Source: a virus | Reading direction: 5' to 3' (one strand) | Virus record (IMG/VR): IMGVR_UViG_3300037172_000018 | Span: 1 to 21,041 of that record | DNA: 21,041 nt | Shown here: piece by piece, positions 8,159 to 16,238 of the stretch | How positions within the stretch are numbered: the first letter of the stretch is position 1 | Layout of the letters: the number at the start of each line of letters is the position of its first letter | Translations under genes and position numbers: made by a program | Notes under the pieces: generated by a model | The model's database searches: none | Told to the model about the DNA's origin: nothing | Seen by the model: only the letters and a program-made list of their open reading frames with translations

Positions 8159-8293
8159 CTATTTTTCAGTTTCTTCATCTGGAAAAGTGAACTCATACAC
8201 CTCATCTTTTTTTTGATCTTGCCATAATCCAGCAATCCGTTTTCTGAAATCCGTTTGACTGCTGAAGGTGATTTTAATAGTGCGTCTTTCCAT
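8159..8293 (-). CDS. Small hydrophilic protein, 44 residues
   Basis: The ORF reads MERRTIKITFSSQTDFRKRI, then AGLWQDQKKDEVYEFTFPDE and ETEK, then stops. Its ATG overlaps the nozzle gene's stop by one base (TGATG), a strong sign of coupled translation, and GGGAG lies about 11 bases upstream. It has a basic N-terminal half and an acidic C-terminal end. The pattern ITFSSQTDFRKRI suggests a small alpha/beta fold, but no family is recognised. It fills most of the gap between its neighbours. Confidence 0.6.
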   Translation of the reverse strand: MERRTIKITFSSQTDFRKRIAGLWQDQKKDEVYEFTFPDEETEK

Positions 8294-11082
8294 CAGTTGA
8301 TCAATCTCCCGCCTTCTCTAAACCAGATATTCATCGCGTTCAGCTCCATGGGGGATTGATGCGTAGCTAGCTGATTCATAAGGTCATCGTCATATGTTAT
8401 ACCTATACGCAGATATTGGCCAAATTGTGTGCTATAGAATCGATACCATGCATACTCTGACCCAGGAATGTACGTTTGGCCATTGATCGGCGATGTATTC
8501 CAAATTCCTCCAGACGTATATGTACTGAATCCAGTAGAATCCGTATTGTCCAGAGTGAAATTGTTCGAATCGACCACGGTTATGGAGTAAATGGCGGCAT
8601 TCAGCTGCGTCATGCCCTTGACATTGGCAATGTAAATCAAAGTTCCTGTGATCAGACTATGGCCTGGGCTCGTGATTTGACATGGGTTAGATTTCGTTGC
8701 TCCGATAATGAATCCGCAGCCTTGTGATGAATTAATAAGCTCCATGTTTGTGGCTAGGAGATTCGCTTGCTCTCCAAGGTAGGAATTGACAAAGAGCTGA
8801 ATCGTAGTCGCAGCAATTGCGGGAGAAAGAAGATTGGCATCCATTTGGAAGTCGATAAAGGAAAGCTTGAATTGCTTTCCATTGCTTTGAAACGGATTAA
8901 AGTCCTTCCCTTGGATGTTCATCTTAGGAAACAGCGTTACGCGGCCTCCACCTAGGTAAGTGGCGCTAGAAGTGATCTCGACGGTATCATAGTTTTCCCC
9001 ATTCCAGATACCCAATTGAACGACATTGGGATCTGGCATCGCTGGCATACCAGTTTCAGCTATAGTTACAGAATAGATTTGATTGTTTATTCCAGGATCA
9101 ATTCCGCTCCACAAAGCTCCTGTTATGTAAATGATTTCTCCATTGGTAAAATTGTGACTTGGGATTGTGAAGAGAGTAGGATTTCCAGGAGAAAACGTAA
9201 CGGCTGTGATAGCCATGGTATTAGCGTATAGCGTGTTCGATCCCTGGGGAGTTGCAGCATCAAAATTCTGATAGATATTTATGAATCCCTGCTGCGTTCC
9301 CAAGGTGACATAATCGACGTACTGCTGGTCATCGACACTATCCCAAGAGACATTACTTTCCCATAACGTGGTTAAACTATCCCAGGTAACCCCGAACTGA
9401 AACTGGGAAATCCCAAAACAGGTAATGGTATCGCGAAATTTAGCCCAGGTGTTGTTGCGATAGTTGAAGAGAAGAACAGTATTAGGATATGCCTGAGTGG
9501 TTGAGGAGTTGCTAGTGTCCAAATAATTCCAATAGACTAATTCTTTTTCGAAATCTCTGATTCCATGAACGAAGTTAGGCGCCTTATTTTGAATCTCGAA
9601 ACTGAATACCTGTTCAGGAATTTGTTCATCTAAACGCGTGACACCGTTTGCCGCTGCCTGGATAATTCCTCTGTCACTAACGGCCATTACACCCTGATCA
9701 AATACAACAGAACTATAAGTACTAACGGCGCCAAAATCGGAAGAAACTCGCTCCCAAATGAATGGAATTCCATACTCACCTATGTATCTCAATTGCCAAG
9801 TGGAATATTCGAAAAACACGATCAATGTATTTCTGAAGAACGCTGCACTAACAATAGCTTCGTTCGTAGGAGCATCTATAAAACCTCCTCTACCAAAAAT
9901 ATCTGTTCGCCATCCAAGGGTTTGATCTGTTGGATCTCCAAGTTGGCTAAATCTGGCTCTAGCAAAGAAATTCGTTGCACCTGTGTAGGTGCTTGCCGAC
10001 AACCCTTCCCAGGTGTTAAGAGCAAGTAAACGGCCATAGTAAGGAATTAAAATAAGAGCCTGCCAAAGGGTGACGGTAGCCATCATGGACCCGGGAGGTT
10101 TGGCAGAAATTAACGGCTGGAAGTCTACCCAGGTGGAGTTGTTGTAGTATCGAATTGGATCGTAGGAAGGTGATCCTGGACCACTCAAAAGGATATTGTC
10201 GTTTGTGACGAATAAATATCTTAAATCTGCCGTGGCTCCCTGGTAGTTAGCAGCCCAGAAGAAGTCCGTATTTGTTCCTGTCCATGTGGCTGTTCCTAAT
10301 TGTTGAAACCCATTGATGTACTGATAAGCGTATGTAGTATCAAAAAACACCGTCGAATCAATTCCTAAAGTCGCGACGTCTCTTTTTAATATTCCCATAA
10401 CAGGAAGCGATGGGTAGTAGCTAAATGAAGCTGTTGCGGCAGTACCACCGGCGACTGTTGTAGTGAGCGTGATTTGACCAGAAACATAGTTAATGACACC
10501 AGAGTTACCAGGCGTGATACTGGTTAAGGTCCCGTTTCCTTGATCAGTAAATGTCACACCACCCATGACGATAACAACAGAACCTGGAGCGATCTCTGCA
10601 TTTGGTTGGTTTACCCAAATCCCCCCAGAGGTATAAACACCGTCAGCGGTAGTATCGACGCCAATAGTGAAGTTATTGGGATCTACAACCGTCACCGTGT
10701 AGGTATTCCCGTTTAACTGTATAGTGCCACCAACACCATTGAACGTCACCTGCATACCATTGCTCAATCCGTGATGTGGGCTCGTTACCTGCCCAGGATT
10801 GGCATTAGTAATGGCGGTAACTGCTCCTCTGACACCGGTGCTGAAATAGTATAGGTTGAAAGTCCAAGGAGACGCCGAGCTGTTTCCGATCGAAGCACTG
10901 GAAAAGACGCGAGATAATCGACCCATGGGGACTTCGCCATCTCTTTTCTTCGTTCTTTCACGCCATACATAAGCATTTTCTAGGTCAGAATAAGCTTCAT
11001 CAGCAAGTAAAGCGGGTTTCTTATCCTGGGTAAGACCGCCGCTAGGATATCCTCCAATCAATACTTGATGAAATCCGGTCAT
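8293..11082 (-). CDS. Nozzle/packaged-DNA stabilisation-like tail protein (P22 gp10/T7 gp12-like), 929 residues
   Basis: The start region (TGFHQVLIGGYPSGGLTQD, then ALLADEAYSDLENAYVWRER) and a central stretch (GRGGFIDAPTNEAIVSAAFF, STWQLRYIGEYGIPFIWERV, then AVSDRGIIQAA) look like the beta-propeller tail-hub proteins of short-tailed phages. A C-terminal beta region follows. Inserted modules at about 88-157 and 795-864, and a weaker one at 625-714, resemble an FCCH-type beta-barrel domain, with HGLSNGMQVTF, G..QLN and TSGGIW elements. The length exceeds P22 gp10 (472), partly through these modules. Its ATG directly follows the upstream stop (TAAATG). Likely role: closing the portal channel and forming the distal tail tube. 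The propeller assignment is by impression of motifs. Confidence 0.6.
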   Translation of the reverse strand: MTGFHQVLIGGYPSGGLTQDKKPALLADEAYSDLENAYVWRERTKKRDGEVPMGRLSRVFSSASIGNSSASPWTFNLYYFSTGVRGAVTAITNANPGQVTSPHHGLSNGMQVTFNGVGGTIQLNGNTYTVTVVDPNNFTIGVDTTADGVYTSGGIWVNQPNAEIAPGSVVIVMGGVTFTDQGNGTLTSITPGNSGVINYVSGQITLTTTVAGGTAATASFSYYPSLPVMGILKRDVATLGIDSTVFFDTTYAYQYINGFQQLGTATWTGTNTDFFWAANYQGATADLRYLFVTNDNILLSGPGSPSYDPIRYYNNSTWVDFQPLISAKPPGSMMATVTLWQALILIPYYGRLLALNTWEGLSASTYTGATNFFARARFSQLGDPTDQTLGWRTDIFGRGGFIDAPTNEAIVSAAFFRNTLIVFFEYSTWQLRYIGEYGIPFIWERVSSDFGAVSTYSSVVFDQGVMAVSDRGIIQAAANGVTRLDEQIPEQVFSFEIQNKAPNFVHGIRDFEKELVYWNYLDTSNSSTTQAYPNTVLLFNYRNNTWAKFRDTITCFGISQFQFGVTWDSLTTLWESNVSWDSVDDQQYVDYVTLGTQQGFINIYQNFDAATPQGSNTLYANTMAITAVTFSPGNPTLFTIPSHNFTNGEIIYITGALWSGIDPGINNQIYSVTIAETGMPAMPDPNVVQLGIWNGENYDTVEITSSATYLGGGRVTLFPKMNIQGKDFNPFQSNGKQFKLSFIDFQMDANLLSPAIAATTIQLFVNSYLGEQANLLATNMELINSSQGCGFIIGATKSNPCQITSPGHSLITGTLIYIANVKGMTQLNAAIYSITVVDSNNFTLDNTDSTGFSTYTSGGIWNTSPINGQTYIPGSEYAWYRFYSTQFGQYLRIGITYDDDLMNQLATHQSPMELNAMNIWFREGGRLIN

Positions 11083-11718
11083 TTAGTTACCTATGGCCAA
11101 CCAATAGATAGCATTAGGTCCTGCACCACTACCCGTATAAGAAAATCCAGTTTTAAGAGGAGGGCCATTTAAGGACGTTTGTTGTGCAGAAGTTGTTCCA
11201 CCTCTGTCGGCCGTTATTTGAACCATATAGCAAGCAGTCGGAAAATTAATATTGGGAGATGAGAAAAGAACATTACCTGTAGCACCAGGAGAAAATTTCA
11301 CACCCCATTGAAATAAAAATCCACCAGCCCAGAAATACCCATTGTTTGCTGTAAAAGGTGTGTAAACATAAATAGATCCCGTTAACTGAGCCAGTTTGCC
11401 ACCACCGGTCAAGGAATATAGCTGTTCGTCACCACCCGGAGGAATCTCTGGAGTCGTCACACTATTTACACTCAGCGTGCCTGGAACGCCGGAGAAAAGC
11501 TGATTGTATCCGGCAATTGTCGATACGTTCGTTTGAGGCACCTCATGAATAATGGTATGGTAACCGGCTGGCTGCGAGCCTGGCTGCCCATTATTGTCCA
11601 CATGATCGATTGCTAGCGTTTCGAATGTCCCGTCCAGGTTGTTTCTGATCGTGGTCTTTGTTTGTCCTAGCGATGAACCATCTGGGGGATATCCTAATGT
11701 GTATGTCGGTATAGGCAT
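11083..11718 (-). CDS. Fibre-like protein with gp53-like C-terminal domain, 211 residues
   Basis: The N-terminus (PTYTLGYPPDGSSLGQTKTT) continues IRNNLDGTFETLAIDHVDNN, a segment common at the start of phage fibre or tail-tip proteins. The C-terminal half (about 130-211), FLFQWGVKFSPGATGNVLF then FPTACYMVQITADRGG and a final IYWLAIGN, matches the pattern of tail-fibre receptor-binding tips: W.G, then beta strands, FP..C, and an aromatic ending. GGGGAG six bases upstream supports the start. It precedes the nozzle gene, so it may be a short tail spike or fibre mounted on the tail. Assignment is from pattern, not alignment. Confidence 0.65.
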   Translation of the reverse strand: MPIPTYTLGYPPDGSSLGQTKTTIRNNLDGTFETLAIDHVDNNGQPGSQPAGYHTIIHEVPQTNVSTIAGYNQLFSGVPGTLSVNSVTTPEIPPGGDEQLYSLTGGGKLAQLTGSIYVYTPFTANNGYFWAGGFLFQWGVKFSPGATGNVLFSSPNINFPTACYMVQITADRGGTTSAQQTSLNGPPLKTGFSYTGSGAGPNAIYWLAIGN

Positions 11719-11728
11719 TTAAGCTCCC

Positions 11729-11866
11729 CTAACTAACTGCAACGGTTGGAATGGGCTGCACATTCTGTGGACTGCGCAATTTCTTCTTAGCTTTTTCACT
11801 GAATTTGGCTTTCGCAGGTGAAAGAGGCTTCTTCAGTATTTTTTCTTTTCCCTTGATGACGGCCAT
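11729..11866 (-). CDS. Very small basic protein, 45 residues
   Basis: The ORF reads MAVIKGKEKILKKPLSPAKA, then KFSEKAKKKLRSPQNVQPIP and TVAVS. It has 12 Lys/Arg and two Glu. AGGAT about eight bases before the ATG supports the start. It begins five bases after the next small ORF ends and runs almost to the fibre-like gene. Such lysine-rich miniproteins might bind DNA or act in assembly; no family is recognised. Confidence 0.55.
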   Translation of the reverse strand: MAVIKGKEKILKKPLSPAKAKFSEKAKKKLRSPQNVQPIPTVAVS

Positions 11867-11871
11867 AAAAA

Positions 11872-12006
11872 TTATCCTGTCGTATGACGCCCTACAAACG
11901 GACTCCCGCCCATGGGGATAGGTTTGTTCGGCAGTGATTTAACTTTCTTCTTTTTGTCGATATTCGGAATCCTCTGAGGCTTGCTCTTAGTTTGTTTGAC
12001 TTTCAT
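11872..12006 (-). CDS. Very small basic protein, 44 residues
   Basis: The ORF reads MKVKQTKSKPQRIPNIDKKK, then KVKSLPNKPIPMGGSPFVGR and HTTG. It has 12 Lys/Arg and a single Asp. Its ATG overlaps the stop of the adaptor-like gene in ATGA, a typical coupled junction. It pairs with the next 45-residue basic ORF. The PIPMGGSPFVGRH tail looks like a conserved terminal motif. No function is assigned. Confidence 0.6.
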   Translation of the reverse strand: MKVKQTKSKPQRIPNIDKKKKVKSLPNKPIPMGGSPFVGRHTTG

Positions 12007-13370
12007 ATCGACCCAAAGTTAGTTAATCCGCCGCCAGAGCCGTAGTTGTATGTGAGCTGATCGGTGTAAAGCGTTGAAATCCTTTCCTGACCTATCTGTG
12101 CATAGGTTCTCGTTTCGATCACATCATATCTTTCTTTCAGCATCTTGTCGATGAACATGACGCCATCAGAATCAAGTCTCTCTTCGAATATCTTCTTAGC
12201 GGCTCCTACGGATAGGATTTCCCACCATTCGGAAAGCTCAGGATTTCCAGCCATATCAGAGGCGAGGAGCGCTTGAATAGGCTGTCGGTAGCATGTGAGT
12301 TCGACGGTATAACCGGCATCTGGCACTGGAGCTAGAGTAAACTGGTTTTGATAGAACATGATCGCTAGAGGTATTGAGAACTGCTTGGGATTGTACTGAA
12401 TCTGTATTGGAGTGCCTTCAGGTATAGCCTCAGTAAAGGTTAATCCTGTAATTTGGCCAGTTTGATAATTAATTGTCGCATTACCCGGTAATGTAGGGGT
12501 AGAAGAAGCATATTGACGATAGTAAGTCCATCCATACTCTTGATTTCCATTGTTGCTTGTCTGGAAGATTTGAATGAGATTTCCCTGTCCATCGTCCGTG
12601 ACGTTTTGTGTCTGACCAACGCCGTTAGGACCTATCACGTTAGCCGTGATGAGGACGTTTTGAACCCTTCCCTGAGTGAAGAAAAGATTTCGGTTGGTTT
12701 GGGTTCCAGGATCATTGTTGACGCTAGCAATAAGGGGTGAGGCCGTTGTGAAACCATTGTAGGGCGATGAATACCAGTTACCGCCAGAAGTATAAGCGCC
12801 AAAACCCGTCGAGTTCACGTTCAAAGAGAAGTCATTGGCATCTATTACGGTAATGTTATAGGTATTTCCGTTAACCTGAATCATGCCTCCGACGTTATTG
12901 ATGATTACCGCTGTACCTGAGACGAGACCGTGATTGGGCGCTGTCACGACGGCGTTTACCGCGTTCGTGATGCCTGTAATCGTCCCGGTCTGAGAGCCAG
13001 TAGTTCCATCGCCCGTGGCAAATGTTGTGAACTGCTGCCAGTTGTAGTTAACCCCATAGAAATTCCAGGGATTGTGGAAGAGCTTGATTTCCCTTTTAGC
13101 GCAATAGCATGGCGCATTTACCGTGATGTAGAGTTCGCTGTTAAACGGATATACGTCTTGTCCGACGTTCGTTGTGAATGTGTAGACATCCTTTAGCTTT
13201 AATGATCGGAACTTAGCTGGCAAGTCGTAGGAATAGAAGCTATGCATCTGCTGTACGATATATTCATCCGTGACCTGAAATGCGTTACTAGAACCCGTAA
13301 GCTTCCTTGTCTTTGTGACCGCATTGGCCAGTGTCGGGTACAAAGGATATGTTGGTACAAACGTTGTCAT
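12003..13370 (-). CDS. Putative head-tail adaptor/neck protein, 455 residues
   Basis: The N-terminal part (PTYPLYPTLANAVTKTRKLT, then TDEYIVQQMHSFYSYDLPA) is mostly helical. The C-terminal part (NPELSEWWEILSVGAAKKIF, then EERLDSDGVMFIDKMLKERY) is also helical. Both fit the helical-bundle adaptors that sit under the portal in short-tailed phages. Between them, at about 131-200, is an FCCH-like beta-module (APNHGLVSGTAVIINNVGGM then IQVNGNTYNITV and YTSGGNW). The ATG overlaps the preceding stop by four bases. P22 gp4 or T7 gp11 are functional parallels; the size is larger because of the inserted module. Function is inferred from position and helix pattern. Confidence 0.5.
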   Translation of the reverse strand: MTTFVPTYPLYPTLANAVTKTRKLTGSSNAFQVTDEYIVQQMHSFYSYDLPAKFRSLKLKDVYTFTTNVGQDVYPFNSELYITVNAPCYCAKREIKLFHNPWNFYGVNYNWQQFTTFATGDGTTGSQTGTITGITNAVNAVVTAPNHGLVSGTAVIINNVGGMIQVNGNTYNITVIDANDFSLNVNSTGFGAYTSGGNWYSSPYNGFTTASPLIASVNNDPGTQTNRNLFFTQGRVQNVLITANVIGPNGVGQTQNVTDDGQGNLIQIFQTSNNGNQEYGWTYYRQYASSTPTLPGNATINYQTGQITGLTFTEAIPEGTPIQIQYNPKQFSIPLAIMFYQNQFTLAPVPDAGYTVELTCYRQPIQALLASDMAGNPELSEWWEILSVGAAKKIFEERLDSDGVMFIDKMLKERYDVIETRTYAQIGQERISTLYTDQLTYNYGSGGGLTNFGSI

Positions 13371-13750
13371 AATACCGGCTGGTTATCAAATGCATCTTCC
13401 AAGGTCACAGTCGTTGTCCCCTGAATAATTCCAGAACCTGCGGGAACAGCTACACAGGGAACTTGTGGGTCTTGTACATAGATAAACGGATAAAAATTCG
13501 TCGTGTCCACTGCTATTGTTACAGTCATCGGAGTGCTAGATAATATTTTTGCTTTCTGATTATTAAGCTGAATCATGCCATTGGGAGGCGGAACCCGAAA
13601 GCTTATCCATTCAGCCACAGTGAAACTGTGATCATCCAAGAACGTAACAATAGCAGGAGACGATTGCGTGATATTTGTTATGTATTGCAGGTTAGGAATA
13701 AAATCCGCGCCAAATGGAGGCCCAAAATTTGAGTTAAATGGTCCACTCAC
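13367..13750 (-). CDS. Neck/decoration protein, shortened paralogue of its upstream neighbour, 127 residues
   Basis: The start is GTG, overlapping the preceding stop (GTGA). Residues about 22-127 align with residues 196-330 of the 364-residue protein at 14163-15257. Both have a YIT.....AVVTF-type strand, a G.I/TQL element, VDTT.F, CMPAGSGVVP versus VAVPAGSGIIQG, and a final DAFDN. The residues before this are Pro/Gly-rich. The fold looks like a single FCCH-like beta-module plus tail. It likely sits in the capsid or neck with its larger paralogue, or occupies a similar site; this is inferred from homology and position. Confidence 0.65.
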   Translation of the reverse strand: MSGPFNSNFGPPFGADFIPNLQYITNITQSSPAIVTFLDDHSFTVAEWISFRVPPPNGMIQLNNQKAKILSSTPMTVTIAVDTTNFYPFIYVQDPQVPCVAVPAGSGIIQGTTTVTLEDAFDNQPVL

Positions 13751-14109
13751 AGAACAGCCGTAGGAGTAAATCTCACTCTTGATATTGTCTCGAAACTGCG
13801 TGGCGTTCTCTGACCACTGGCTGGCAGTTCCATGGAATATCGTCGCACTTTCTTCTTAGTGTTATTCAGATGCTTGACAATTCCCATGGGCAAGTCGCAG
13901 ATCTCACCGTGGATCATCTTGATCATCTGTATGGGTTCTCCTGGATACTTTCGATACGCAAAATCAAGCCATCCTCCCTGTGCATCGAGGAATTCAAACA
14001 TACCTGTGACGAGCTTATCGTCTTCCTTGCGCATCTTCTTAACAAGCTCGTCTCTCTCGGCAGGAGGAAGCGTATTCTTCTGCTTTTTATTCAGTTCTCT
14101 AATTTCCAT
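13747..14109 (-). CDS. Small conserved head/neck protein, 120 residues
   Basis: The protein starts with a basic, Glu-rich helical segment (MEIRELNKKQKNTLPPAERD). A more ordered domain follows with GMFEFLDAQGGWLDFAYRKY, then GEICDLPMGIVKHLNN. The C-terminus is basic (KKKVRRYSMEL). The EICDLPMGIVKHLNN stretch looks like the core of a conserved family found near capsid genes of podovirus-like phages. AAAGGA about eight bases upstream supports the start. There is no catalytic motif; a structural or assembly role is likely from context. Confidence 0.7.
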   Translation of the reverse strand: MEIRELNKKQKNTLPPAERDELVKKMRKEDDKLVTGMFEFLDAQGGWLDFAYRKYPGEPIQMIKMIHGEICDLPMGIVKHLNNTKKKVRRYSMELPASGQRTPRSFETISRVRFTPTAVL

Positions 14110-14131
14110 GGGTGAAAATCCTTTGATTAAG

Positions 14132-14156
14132 GGAGGGGGATATTTTGTCCCCCTCC
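14132..14156. repeat. Strong hairpin between two late genes
   Basis: GGAGGGGGA and TCCCCCTCC form nine perfect base pairs around a seven-base loop. On the minus strand the hairpin follows the stop of the 364-residue gene by a few bases and precedes the next ribosome-binding site. No U-run follows (CTTAATC), so it is not a standard terminator. It could stabilise the capsid-side mRNA, or attenuate or tune downstream expression. Confidence 0.7.
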
Positions 14157-14162
14157 ATGTGG

Positions 14163-15257
14163 TTATGCATTAGTGATTCCGTTGACGAAATCGGCTTTAA
14201 AAGCCATGACGACCATATTAGCGCTCGCCACGCCCACAGCGGACAAACCGATATTCATGACGTATTGCGCTCTATTGTCGAACGCGTCAACAAGGTTTGT
14301 TCCTGGAGGCGACGCTGGAATCGTTGCGCTTCCGCTAAGAGGCACCACCCCAGAACCTGCGGGCATGCACACGGCTGGAGAAGCGCCACCTGCAAAAGCC
14401 GCAGACGTGGGATACTGGAATGCAGTAAATCCGGTGGTGTCTACGTCGATTGTGATCGAAGAGACAGTAGCGGAATTCGTCACACTCAAGACCCGTGCAG
14501 CCCCGGCAGGATTGCTTGAGAAAGGTCCACTTCCCGACTTAGCTGTTAAGTTGCTCAGCTGAGTCATGCCGTAAGGCGTTGGGATTTGGAAATCTACAAG
14601 TTCCCCAGGTGTGTATGGGTTCTGTCTAAAGAAATACACGACTGCTTGAGTTGCCTGTGTAATGTAGGCAACTGGCAGTGTGTTAGGCAGAAACTGGGCG
14701 GGATATACCTTTTGGTAGAATCCAGTTGTCGCATTGCCGACAACTAATCCCGCACTAGCCGCAGAGGCTGCGTACCCCAGGGTGATGCTGGTGCTAGCAG
14801 AAACAGCGGTAACCTGATAAAGATTAGGACCACTGATTTGCTGGCCTCCGACAACGTTAATCAATCGTACGGTGTCTCCGACGTTAATTCCCGTTGTTGT
14901 ACCAGTTAACACCACAAAAGTCGTTCCATTGACCGCCGTGATCGCAACTTTTGTGAAAGTTGGAGGATTGGTTTGGTCAATGAAGGTGAAGCCGCCAGAT
15001 GTGCCTTGAGAGGCATATGTGGTGACCCCTGAGCCTGTGGAGCTTGGCTGCCCAAGCGCCAAATACGAGCCCTGAGCCATATTAGCACTGAACCACTCCG
15101 CATAAATCGGATTGGCCGCCGTGCTTTGTGCGCCCCAGTTCGTAGTATCCTTGACGAAAACCCAGTCTGGCTTTGCCGTCATCGGGATATTAACCGCAAC
15201 GGGCGTTGCTGGATTGGTGTAGGACCATTCTCCAATAAAAGACATTGGTAAAGACAT
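14163..15257 (-). CDS. Capsid decoration or neck-type beta protein, 364 residues
   Basis: It directly follows the major capsid gene. The start has GGGAGGTC seven bases upstream, the strongest ribosome-binding site in the window, in line with high expression. The protein is beta-rich and Gly/Thr/Ala-rich with few charged residues. Residues about 101-163 and 196-285 each look like a small beta-barrel module (TGINVGDTVRLINVVGG and TPGELVDFQIPTPYGMTQL). The part from 196 to 330, including PAVCMPAGSGVVP and DAFDNRAQY, is duplicated in the 127-residue protein at 13367-13750. It could be a decoration or head-closure protein. No function is proven by motif. Confidence 0.6.
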   Translation of the reverse strand: MSLPMSFIGEWSYTNPATPVAVNIPMTAKPDWVFVKDTTNWGAQSTAANPIYAEWFSANMAQGSYLALGQPSSTGSGVTTYASQGTSGGFTFIDQTNPPTFTKVAITAVNGTTFVVLTGTTTGINVGDTVRLINVVGGQQISGPNLYQVTAVSASTSITLGYAASAASAGLVVGNATTGFYQKVYPAQFLPNTLPVAYITQATQAVVYFFRQNPYTPGELVDFQIPTPYGMTQLSNLTAKSGSGPFSSNPAGAARVLSVTNSATVSSITIDVDTTGFTAFQYPTSAAFAGGASPAVCMPAGSGVVPLSGSATIPASPPGTNLVDAFDNRAQYVMNIGLSAVGVASANMVVMAFKADFVNGITNA

Positions 15258-15269
15258 TGTTGACCTCCC

Positions 15270-16217
15270 TTAAATACCTGTTGAACGTAGGTTTAGAATC
15301 CAGAGGTCATTTGTGATGCATTGCCCTTGGTAGAACGAGCAACCCGCGGTATGACGAAGCATACATGGGTCGTTGTTATATCCTGGGGGTAGATAGATAA
15401 AGCGAGCTTTACCACCTGCTTGCCACACAACTTTGTAAGCTTCTTTCGCTGCCACGAAGCAGTTAGCAATGTCATTGCCAAGCAAAGATGCATTGGGGTT
15501 GACAGAACCTTGCTCAGAGACAAAGAAGCGCACGTTATTCGCTCCGCCTATCTCAACGCTCAAAGTTTGAGATATGTTTGGATACTGGAATTTCTTGATG
15601 AATCCCGTCATGTTGTAGAAGACTGGAATCATGCGAGTAGTAGCCATACAGCCATAGGCATCACCGATGGGACTTGTGCCGAAGCGCAATTCCGCTTCTA
15701 CAATGTTGGTGATGTACTCTCCAGAGTTGTTTTGTAGCACCGTGAAGACGTCATCAACGTCTGATATTACCATTTCACTAGGAATATCGCCGTTACTGCC
15801 CCCGACACAGTTTATGATACTTGCAGAACTTTCCAAACTGTCTCTCTGGAGGGCGTCCTGAGTTTCTCTTAAACTTTGTCCTAAACGCGCTGCAGCACTA
15901 TTGAGAACGGGATCTTCGTTAGTGATCGTAACTTGACGAGTCAAAACGATATAAGTCGCATAGACACGTACACGGCAATCCACATCAACACGATTAAGTT
16001 GTTGGGGTGGTGGGTTGTTTTGGGCATCATCGAGAGGCACTTCGAATAGGTCAAGCCTATCGTAACGTGACTGACGATCAATAAAGCCCTGATTGTCTGG
16101 CAACTCGACTGGTGTAGCAAACAACTGGTGAATTAGGTTGTGCTCTGGAGTTGACATCAATTTAGCGTTGTACCGCGCCTGTATCTGCGATGGCAACGAA
16201 GCAATTGATACTGTCAT
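15270..16217 (-). CDS. Major capsid protein, N4-gp56-like HK97 fold, 315 residues
   Basis: The central region (RVRVYATYIVLTRQVTITNE, then DPVLNSAAARLGQSLRETQD and ALQRDSLESSAS) matches the pattern of the N4-gp56 capsid family: a beta segment, then DP.L..A...LG, then a D.L.R..L helix. This corresponds to the long spine-helix region of HK97-fold shells. Later parts (SPIGDAYGCMATTRMIPVFY, then KFQYPNI) correspond to the peripheral domain. The length is typical. It is flanked by a scaffold-like gene upstream and a decoration-like gene downstream, the classical capsid block. The Cys residues in the tail (DPCMLRH, GCSFYQGQC) could be structural. Confidence 0.75.
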   Translation of the reverse strand: MTVSIASLPSQIQARYNAKLMSTPEHNLIHQLFATPVELPDNQGFIDRQSRYDRLDLFEVPLDDAQNNPPPQQLNRVDVDCRVRVYATYIVLTRQVTITNEDPVLNSAAARLGQSLRETQDALQRDSLESSASIINCVGGSNGDIPSEMVISDVDDVFTVLQNNSGEYITNIVEAELRFGTSPIGDAYGCMATTRMIPVFYNMTGFIKKFQYPNISQTLSVEIGGANNVRFFVSEQGSVNPNASLLGNDIANCFVAAKEAYKVVWQAGGKARFIYLPPGYNNDPCMLRHTAGCSFYQGQCITNDLWILNLRSTGI

Positions 16218-16238
16218 GGTTTATTTTCCCTTTGACCG

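Noticed and set aside
13832-14562. Plus-strand ORFs opposite the neck and decoration genes
   Set aside because: Overlapping shadows of well-supported minus-strand genes with coupled starts; no own start signals.
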